DNA of 64,000 bases, from positions 124,001 to 188,000 of the forward strand of contig VIIQ02000616.1 of NCBI GenBank assembly GCA_007449985.2, in the 5' to 3' direction. The first letter of the stretch is position 1. Each line of letters begins with the position of its first letter. The DNA is from Desmodesmus armatus (taxonomy: Eukaryota; Chlorophyta; Chlorophyceae; Sphaeropleales; Scenedesmaceae). Shown here piece after piece: positions 24,101-33,700 of this stretch. Below the pieces are notes generated by a model, which saw only the letters and a list, made by a program, of their open reading frames with translations, was not told the origin of the DNA and made no database searches. The position numbers and the translations under genes were made by a program.

Positions 24101-27100
24101 TGGGCGCGCAGAAGGTCTGTGCCTCCCTACGCTGTGGTTGCATGATGAACGCTTTGAGGTCGAGAGGTCAACAGGTTGTGTGTGCATGTGTCCTCATTTC
24201 AGTGACCACATGACACATCAGGCACACCATGTGGGACACAACATCATCAACAACTCCGAGTCTTCTGAGTCAGAGTCACATGGCCATGCAACATCACAAG
24301 CACTTGTTTTGTGCATGGCCAGCCGTTTGGGGCGTCCGGCCGGCTGGCAAATCAAAAGCATACTCTTCTTCTCCTGCATTTTGCCTGCAGGTCTCCCACC
24401 ACCTGCATGACCATGGTTCACTAAGCCGCCTGGCAGCATCAATATTGCAAGTCACACTATCTGGCATGGCAATGCCGATCACAAAACACACTCCTCTTCT
24501 CGCGCGTCGCACCTGCAGGTCTCCTACCACCTGTATGGCAATGATCCACTAAGCCGCCTGGCAGCATCAACAGTTCGAATTGCAGTATCTGGCATGGCAA
24601 AGCTTGTATTGTTTGACAAACTCTTCTACTCCTGTGCTGCACCTGCAGGTCTCCCACCACCTGCATGACCATGGTCCACTGGGCATCCACCCGCCGGCTC
24701 CCATCGGGGTCGGGGGCAGGCAGCGCGTTGAGCCAGTATGGCAGCTGCGCCCTGCACTCGCAGGTGGGTGTTAGGGTTTAGGGTTAGGATTTGAACATCA
24801 AATCTCTACTGGATGGGCGTAAATCTTATCAGGTGATGTCAAGTACTGTGATACTGGTACCCAATGCCTTTTGTCAGCTATCAGGCAACCAGGCTGGTTG
24901 GGGTCTGAAAATAATGAGGACTGTGGAGCACCCCAAGCAGCATCATGTAGCATGCATGCGATGCGAGCTAGCAATCCTACACTTTCCACCTAACAGAGGG
25001 GAATTGGTGTGTGATCGACCGCAGGACAACATCGGCAGCGCCAACATCAGCAGTGCAGGCCACAGCACGGCAGGAGGGCACATGCAGAGCCTGCCTGAGA
25101 TGCACCTCATCACAGGCCATGCCAACGGCAACGTGGTGGTGTGGGACCCCTCAAACGACTGCCTGCAGCCCGTGCTGCTGGTGGGACCTGGCAGGTGATT
25201 GGGGGCACCCTCTCTGTGGGCTGGCACACTCTGGGGGGGGGTGTCTCTGCTATGGATGTGCCATGGGAACGTGACTGTGTTGGGCTGTGCAGGTGCATGG
25301 ATGTGTGCTGTTTGGGAGTCGTGCGTGCATGCGTGCGTACGAGGGTGTGTCTATATGCTTGGCCTGCAGGCTAAGGAAACACAGACGCGTCTAATGACTG
25401 CCTGCAGCCTGTGCTGCTGGTGGGACCTGGCAGGTGATTGGGATCAAACACCTCTGTGGGCTGTTCCAACTAAGGGTAGTGCAGCTGCAGATCTGCCGCA
25501 CACTGTGTCCTGCTTGATTCCATTGTCGTCGCCAACTGCACCCCTACGTTCCCTGCTGTCCATCTGCAGCGCAGCTGCTTGATCATGGTGCAACACTTGT
25601 TGTTCATGCCCTGCTGGCTGTGACGCAGTGTAACACTCCATTCACCTGTCCTGCTTTGTGTCAAAACTGTGTTTGCTGCTGAAGTGTGACGGGTGCCAAG
25701 CGGTCTGTCAGGTCTGTGTGTGTGCTGGAGGAGCTTGGGGTGCTGGCCTGCGGACACACAAACGGACGGGTGAGCTGGTTGAGGCGGGGTCTCATGGAGG
25801 TTCTGGATTGTGGCCGCGTGCTGGCCAGGAGGGGGGGCAATAGAGGGGAAAGAGGGAGGAAAGAGGAGGGTTTGGCTGGGTGTGCGCATATGCTGGCTTG
25901 GTGCTGGGGGGGGGGCACAGGAGGGGGAGGGAAGGGGGCATGTGTGAAGTCAGAGTGTGTGCTTGAAGAGCTTGGGGTGCTGGCCTGTGGGCACACAAAC
26001 GGACGGGTGAGCGGGTAGGGTCTTGTCTTGAGGGAGGGAGGTGGAAAGGGGTTTGAAATGGTGCTGGGTTATTCTGCTGGGTGGTAAGGCCCGTGCTGGT
26101 CAGGGAGGGGGGCAAAGGAGGGTGAAGGGGGGGGGGGGGGGGGAGACCAGGGAGGAAGGAGAGGGGGCAAAGGCCAGGGAAGAGGAGGGAAGGTGTGAAT
26201 GGAGTCGTGTGGTTCTGCTGACACATGTGAGTTACATGTAGTAGTAGTTATCACGAACACATGCACGCAAACACAGTCCTTCAAAATAATCGTCCTGTGT
26301 GTGTCATCTCACCAGGTGTACATGCGCAAGCTGGACCCCACCATCCCCCTGCGTGTGCGGGACAACGCGGAAGACATTGACCGCTGGAGCCCTGACACTT
26401 TCAGTCTGCAGGCACACAGGCTGGGCCTGGCGCACATGGTGGGGCACGGGCACATGATCGTCACCAGGTGCGGTTACGGTGGTAAGCATTCACGCAGGAA
26501 GACCGTAGCCCATCATACTCATCCTAGAACAGATCAACCTACGTCACTGTGTGGATCCTTGGTGCATGGTCTCCACAGCAACAAGACAGGCACATCTAGC
26601 TGTGATTTGCAGCTCAATACTCATCTCACAGTGCAACTGCCTGCATCGCCGAGTGGCCATTTTCATGTTTTTTGGTCACAGCGGCAAGACTGGCAGCATC
26701 AAGCTGTGGCCTGAGACGACGCTGCGCTGTCTGGCGTCAGAGGCGAACGTGCAGCTGCCATACAGCAGGAACCCCATCTCTGAGGCGGTCAACTCGCTGC
26801 TGCACCGTGCCGGCATGATGGCCAGCTACCCCAGCACTCTGGGCCCAACACCGTTTGGTGAGTGGGCTGCAGCTGAGGTTTTACGATCGGGGTGTTTCTG
26901 GGGGTTTTCCAGAGGAAGGGGGAAGTGGGGTTTGAGGCGGTCAACTCGCTGCTGCACCGTGCGGGCATGATGGCCAGCTACCCAAGCACTCTGGGCCCAA
27001 CACCGTTTGGTGAGTGGGCTGCAGCTGGGGTTTTGCGATCGGGGTGTTTCTGGGGGTTTTCCAGAGGAAGGGGGAAGTGGGGTTTGAGGCGGTCAACTCG

Positions 27101-27738
27101 CTGCTGCATCGTGCGGGCATGATGGCCAGCTACCCGAGCACGCTTGGGCCCAACGCCGTTTGGTGAGTGGGCTGCAAGTGGGGCAACTATTGGGACGCAG
27201 CCAGAGTGTGGTAACCAGCTGACAGCGGGGGTCGGGTGGGTTGATATACATCGTATGCCAGACTTTGATGGGTCCAGTTGCAACTCCACCCCACGTCGGC
27301 TGCACCCTTGCCTTGGGTTGGTTGGGCAGCACCATTGCATAGAATCAGAAAATGGAAACACCACTGTACGAGTGTGTCACTTCAAGGACATGTTTGCGGG
27401 GGGGGGGGGGGGGGGGGGGGGGGGGCTGTTGCAGCACTGCAGCAGCCACGCTGAAATGTGCATGAAAAGGGGGTACGTCGGGACTGGCAGCTGCAAGAGT
27501 ATGTGGTCACTGACGGCCATTGACTGTTCTTTCGTGCTGCTGCCACTGCAGGCGCTGCACAGGACCGAAGCTACGACGCTGCGCAGCGGCATTCCAGCGG
27601 CGCTCTGAATTACCCACCCTACCCGCAGCAGCAGCAGCAGCAGAGTGCGTTTGCGCCAGCCGCCGGAGCGGTGGGGGCGGCAGCAGTAGCAGCGGCGGCC
27701 GCTGCTGTACAACGGCAGCAGCAGTGGCAAGGGCAGCC

Positions 27739-27770
<32 letters not shown>

Positions 27771-30700
27771 CAGGCGCAGCTATAGAGGACTCTGCTAGGG
27801 CTCATATGGCCGCAGCAGCACAGCAGCAGCAGCAGCCATGGCAGCAACAGCAGCAGCAGCAATGGCATCAACAGCAGCAGCAGCGGGAGCAGGAGGACGG
27901 CAGCGGCGGTGACTATGAACGGCTACAAGCCAGCAACTGGGTGATTGACTGGAGTCAGCTCAACATTGACATAAGCGACAGGCGGAAGATCATCGGGCAG
28001 GGCTCGTACGGGCGTGTGCAGATCGGGTGCTACAACCAAACAGGTTGGTGAAGGATGGGTGGGGTGAGGACATTGTGTTTAGTGCTGATGCTGTTGATCA
28101 GGTGGTAGGTTATGGGTGCTGCTTGTGTTACAGGCAATGCTGGGAAAGTACAGTGGGTCGCAGATGGTGGGTGCTGCTGCAGGGCGCCACACCTTGTTTT
28201 ATTTTCTGGCAGTGGCTGCTGCTGCTGCCAGCCTGCCTGCCCGCCTGCCCGCATGTGTAGTCTGCACGTAAACCACCTGATGCATTGTGTGTCTGTTCTG
28301 TTGACGACGTGCAGATGTTGCTGTCAAGGTGTTGACGGAGCTGGGCAGCGGCAGCAGCAGGGTGTCAGGGGGGGACGCCTGCCACTCAGCTGCTACGTGG
28401 GACAAGGTCAGACTAGAAAAGCTCTTGCACGAGGTGAGGGGATGCAACAGCGTTTAGTACAGTGTTCTACAATGCAGCACAGTGTAGTACGGTGTGTTAG
28501 TTGCAGTACATGTATTGGGGGCACCTGGCGCTCTGCTGTTACTTGGGACAAGGTCCGACTCGAGGTGAGGATGCCAAATCGTACCTGAACAGTACAGTGC
28601 AGCACAGGTGCTGAATGTCTATGACAGGTGCATGTCACCGAGCTGGTTGGCATTTGCGTCTCACATATTACTGAATCAAGGAAGCTTCTCTGATCGCTGT
28701 TGCAAGCTGGCACCTTTGCATCCTTTGTCATAAGCTCCACATTCACTATAGTAGCACACCACATGCCGCTATTGTAGGGCTAAGTGGATGTGCAGCTGGC
28801 ATGCGGGGTCTGCACTGATTTGATAAAGGTGATGAAAGTGCTGCTGCTGCTGATTCATTTTTGTGCAGGTGGGTATCCTGTCCACCCTGCGTCACCCGAA
28901 TGTGGTGCTGTTCATGGGTGTGTGTCTGTCACCACCCGCTGTGGTCACGGAGTACTGCCCCCTGCGCTCACTCTATGACGTGCTCAAAAAGGTGAGGACC
29001 AGGGTATGACCGCAGCAGCATCTGTTTAGCTTCCCCTTATGTGCTGTGCGTATTTTTCATTGATGGACGGTGTGGGACTACATTGTGCTTGGCGTATGTG
29101 TGAGTGATGGTTTGGGGTCCAGATTGTGCTTAGAGTAGATGTCCCTGCTTCTTCCCCTGTGCTTACTGGCACCCCTCTCTTAGTGATGATGGTGTGGGGC
29201 CCAGGAGATGCGCGGCATTGTACGTGAGAGATAATTTGAGAGATATTTTGTCCATGTGCCACCCTGCCAGCTTGCTTCAAATGCCCTGTGGCACACTCAG
29301 GGCCTACTGAGGACTGCATGGGTGCTTTTGACTTTGATGCATCTGGTTTTCTTTGTCACCGCTAGTTCTGCAGCATTTTTGATTGGCTGCTTTGGTGGTG
29401 GTGATCCATCTCTGAGAGTCACATGTACGTTGTGCTATGCGCTGCTGTCAACATCATGTTGCCTTTTCTGTCTGGCATCCTGCTGTTGCTGCTGCTGTCC
29501 CTGCTGCTGTTGCCGCTGCTGTTTTTCAGGCCACCTCTGATGCCTCCCTTGCTGCCCGTCTGACGTGGCAGCGGCGGTTGCGGATGGCCTTGGATGCTGC
29601 AAAGGGTCTGGTGCACCTGCACAACCACAAGCCCACCATCCTGCACAGAGACCTCAAGAGCCCCAACCTGTTTGTGATGACTAACTACACAGTCAAGGTG
29701 CGTTTGTGTTGGCAGGGCATCGAAGGGCCTCTTGATGGTGGTGCCTGGCAGTGTATATACAAAATATATAAAATAAATATAAAATATATGCGCACTTGGC
29801 ACCACTTGCTGCTTATGCTCATTCCAGGCCTCTTGGTAAGGTTCCTGATTTCAAAATATCTCATGGCTGGTGCTAGCAGTAATGCATCTCTGAGACTGGA
29901 AACTTCTCTTGCATAATTGTGTCCCCTGCAGGTTGGTGACTTCAACCTGAGCCGCTACATGGCTGTTGACACCTCGTACGTTCAGTCCAGCCTTGAGCTC
30001 AACCCCCGCTGGTCCGCCCCTGAGGTCATTGGCAGCGGGCACTACAGCAGGGCTGCTGACGTGTACAGCTTTGGGGTGGTCCTGTGGGAGCTGCTGACCT
30101 GGCAGGTGGGTTAGTCCATCCGGTTGGGGTTTTAGCAGCTACTTTTGATCATTGTGGTTGTTATCTTATTACTTTCATTTCTGGACGTTGGGGTATCTTA
30201 TTACTGGCACTTCTCAACGTGGGGGGCTTGGGGTTCAGGCATGCAGGGGGCTCCCACCATGGTTCTGTGTCAAGCTATGCTGTGTAACACGCATGGTCGC
30301 CGAGTGTAGTATGGAGATCACTTGTGCCTGCTTTGCTTGGACAAGCTTAGCTCTTGTCCTTGTTATCAGTGGTTGTACAGACAATGTGGGAAGTACCAGC
30401 GACCCAGGCAGCAGGCGTATTGTATTGTGCGTGTGGAGTGAACGAACTTACAGACGACTAGTTTCGCCTTCTTCAAGGCTCATCAGGTCTAAGCTCGAAA
30501 AACACACGCAGCATGCAAGTATAGGACTGGCATGCAAGAGGTAACAGGTGCAGTGACTGTCAGTGTGGGAGTGGTGGTGTCAACACCTGCTGATATGCTG
30601 TAAAGCATGCAAACCACAGTTTCAGACAGTCAGCACACTGTTTCAGTGCCGTGCCCTGATCAGGCGCGCTCCAATGGAGCGATTCTTGGTGTGTGCAACA

Positions 30701-33700
30701 ATCAGCTTGGCGTCAGTGCCACCAAAGATGGAAGCAACATCTGCCTCATGCTTGTGAGCTGCATATACACGATTCAGCACTGCTGCAACTTGTGCAGTCA
30801 TTTCAAACTGCCCATTGGGCAGGACCAGCACAGGGGGCATCCCAGCCTTGGGCTTGGGGCCGGTGGTGGAGTGCAACAGGCGAACACGGCATGCATGATC
30901 CACTGCTGCAAACCACTTTTTCAGCTGGCTGACAGGATATCCCCGATCAACAAGGCGCTGCATAAACAGCACTTTCATGCGATCAAAATCAGCTGGGAGG
31001 GTGTTGGTGACAGCATAACGCTGTAGCTCGGCTTTGATGAAACCTTTGAACACACCCCTCCTGTGGAAGGAGAATAGGGGATATACATGTACTGGTTGTG
31101 GGGCTTCTGATAGGTTGTAACCTTCAGGCCCACAGAGACACCAGTACCCTCACACTTGGTGACTGTTATGTCCATGTAGTCAATGCTGTGCTGACTATAC
31201 TGCCAAGTGATTTTGATGTTGGGCAGGGTGCTGTTAAGCACCTGCAAAAACGCTAGCAAGCTGGCCTCATCCCCCTCCCACACAAAGAAGCCATCATCAA
31301 TGAAGCGCTTGTAAATGGCTGGCCAGTGCTCACACTGCTCTTGGGCCATAGCCTCAAGGCAGGAAGCAACATATATGTTGCTGTAGGGTGGTGCAACAGG
31401 AGTGCCCATGACGGTGCCCTGTTTTTGCTTGTAGTACCGCCCATCAAACTGGCAGTACCCATGCTCCATGGCAAAGCTTAGCAAAGCATGCACCATACCC
31501 CCGTGATATCCACACTGTGCTGCTGCATGTGCACAAGCTGGGACAGCCCCCGCGTTGTCAATGCTGGGGTACATGCTTTCAACGTCAAAAGTAACAAGGA
31601 AAGCATCACGGCCGACTGTGCTGCTCTCTAGCAGTCGGACTAGGGTCTTGCTGTCAGGCAGGACCTGTGGGAACAGCTGTTGACAAGTGTCATTCAGCAC
31701 ATCTGCCAAGTGGTGCCAATATGCTGTTCAACCAATGTCCTTGCCTGCCTCACACATCACCCTGTCATCATGATATTGACATTATGTATCTGCTTGATGC
31801 AACTCATGTGTTCAACACACTCGCAGGAGCCCTGGGCTGAGGAGGACTTTGGCAGCTACCAGATCATGACTGCAGTGCAGCTGCAGGGCTACAGGCCACA
31901 GCTGCCACCACTGGACCAGCTGCCTGGACAGGTGGGTGGGGTGGGGGGGGTAGGGTGGGGTGGGGTGCGGTGGGGTTTTTGTGGTTGCTGCTGGGTGGGG
32001 GCGGGGTTTTGGGAGTTGTGGCAGCACGGAGGGGGGTGGGGCTGCCTGAGTGAAACGCATGCAGCTCACTTGTGTTGATTGTGTTCCAATGCTTGTTGGT
32101 TGTCAACAACAATGAGGCCAGTTTCGGAACACTGTACAGCACCGCACTGCACCAATTGCGAACCGTGCAGCAGCACACCGCACTGCATCATGTTCCTCAG
32201 AGGGGCCTCTGGCATTCCATGGCATCATGGCATCCGGTGCTTGCCCTGCGCCCGCAGGTGGGGCCTGTTGCAGCTGTGGCAGCCTACACCAAGCTCATGG
32301 AGGACTGCTGGGCTCAGGACCCAGCCAAACGGCCCACCTTTGACCAGGTAGGTACTCAAAGGTGTCGGCTCTCTGTTTTCAACCCTGTCTGGGTTATGTC
32401 TTTTGAACATTTTACATCTTCGTGATATCAGTGGATAGTTGGCATGCGCCCTCTTCGCTCCACAGCTACAGGTATAACATGTAAAAAACGTGTTGACAGA
32501 TGAGTTGCCCCGAGGAAGTCCATGCCATGATGATCAGTCAAGTTGATGACATGGAGTGTGTACATCTTGCAGGGTAGTGTGTACGTATGACAGGGTAGTG
32601 TGCATGTATGTATGTACGTATGTCAGGATAGTGTGTATGTATGACAGGGTAGTGTGTCCATTGTGTGTATGTATGTAGGTGGTTGAGCGGCTCAAGGACC
32701 TGCTCAAGTATGACGGGCCCCATCAGTACCCCGGCACTCAAGCATCTCAAGCCCCTGGGATAGGCCTGTCCATGGGGCTCGCCGGGGGAGCAGCAGCAGC
32801 AGGGCCGCCGCAGCGCAACGCCTCAGAGACGGCAGCAATGGCAGCAGCGGCGGCAGCAATGACGGCAGCCGCCAGCGACGCCGGGCCGTCGGTGGCGGCT
32901 ACGCCAGCCGCCGCAGCGGCGGCTGCAGCCGCCGGCGTGGGGCCGGGGGGTTGCCACCTTCGCAGCAGGAGTGAGGTGGTGGGTGCGATGGGAGTGGGGA
33001 TGGCAGGCCCTGAAACTGCAGACCTCTTGCAGCTAGGGGCAGCAGAAGACGACCTTCCTGGGCCGTCTGCACCCCGGCCACCGCCTGCTGCCCTGCCACC
33101 AATACCCGGTACCTCAGATGACGGCTCTTTTGCATCTGCAGATGGTGGCGGTGGCGGTGGGTGGGCGCCGTTTAGGGCTCCAGGGGGGTTCGCATTTGAG
33201 GCAGCGCCTGCGGGTGGCACTGGCACCCCCACCGGCACCCCTACTGCTGCAGCGGCAGCTCGTGCAGCTGCTGCTGGGGGTGGTGGTGCGGGCGCTGCCT
33301 TGCCGCCTCGGGCACCGATCAGGGGTACGAGCGGGAACCATGCTGCTGCTGTGGCAGGAAATCCTGCAGCTGCCCTTGTGCAGGGCAGGCCGCCAGCCGT
33401 GGCTGCGTCGCCCTTTGCGGTGTATACAGAGGAAGAGCCGTATACCCCTCGGCAGCAGCAGCAGCAGTCACAGCAGCAGTCGCCGCAGAAGCAACACATG
33501 CAGCAGCAACAGAGTGTGGGCGAGTCTGCTGTGTACCACAGCAGGTCGCCATTCGCCTCGCAGGTCGCACAAGATGGCGATGGCCTCACCGCCTCTCCAT
33601 CCTCGCAACAGCAACAGCAGCGGTACCCCGGCGTCAAGACTGCAGCAGCGGCAGCAGCCAGTGGTGGCGCCAGCCCACTACAGGGCAGTGAGGATGGCGT

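Larger units (their letters stand above)
30443..31740 (-). mobile_element. Penelope-like retroelement relic, antisense in a kinase-gene intron
   Basis: The minus strand carries reverse transcriptase sequence (31740-30643) followed downstream by a hammerhead ribozyme (30497-30443). That combination is characteristic of Penelope-like elements, whose terminal repeats carry minimal hammerheads. The copy lies in the intron 30106-31826, between kinase subdomains IX and X, opposite to the host gene. I find no second hammerhead or terminal repeat at the upstream end and no GIY-YIG motif, so it appears 5'-truncated. The exact outer borders and target-site duplication are not visible. Confidence 0.75.

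Noticed and set aside
24391..24555. Treating the two upstream copies as real exons of the WD40-kinase gene
   Set aside because: In the frame set by exon 12 both contain TAA early, while the third copy is open and joins exon 14 in phase.
26858..27551. A gene boundary between a WD40 gene and a kinase gene
   Set aside because: The donor at 26857 (phase 1) and acceptor at 27551 match exactly, and no stop, TGTAA or start codon of quality separates the two halves.
30443..31826. GIY-YIG endonuclease or second hammerhead belonging to the Penelope-like relic
   Set aside because: Searched both sides of the RT by eye for the endonuclease motifs and for another CUGAUGA/GAAA pair; neither is present.
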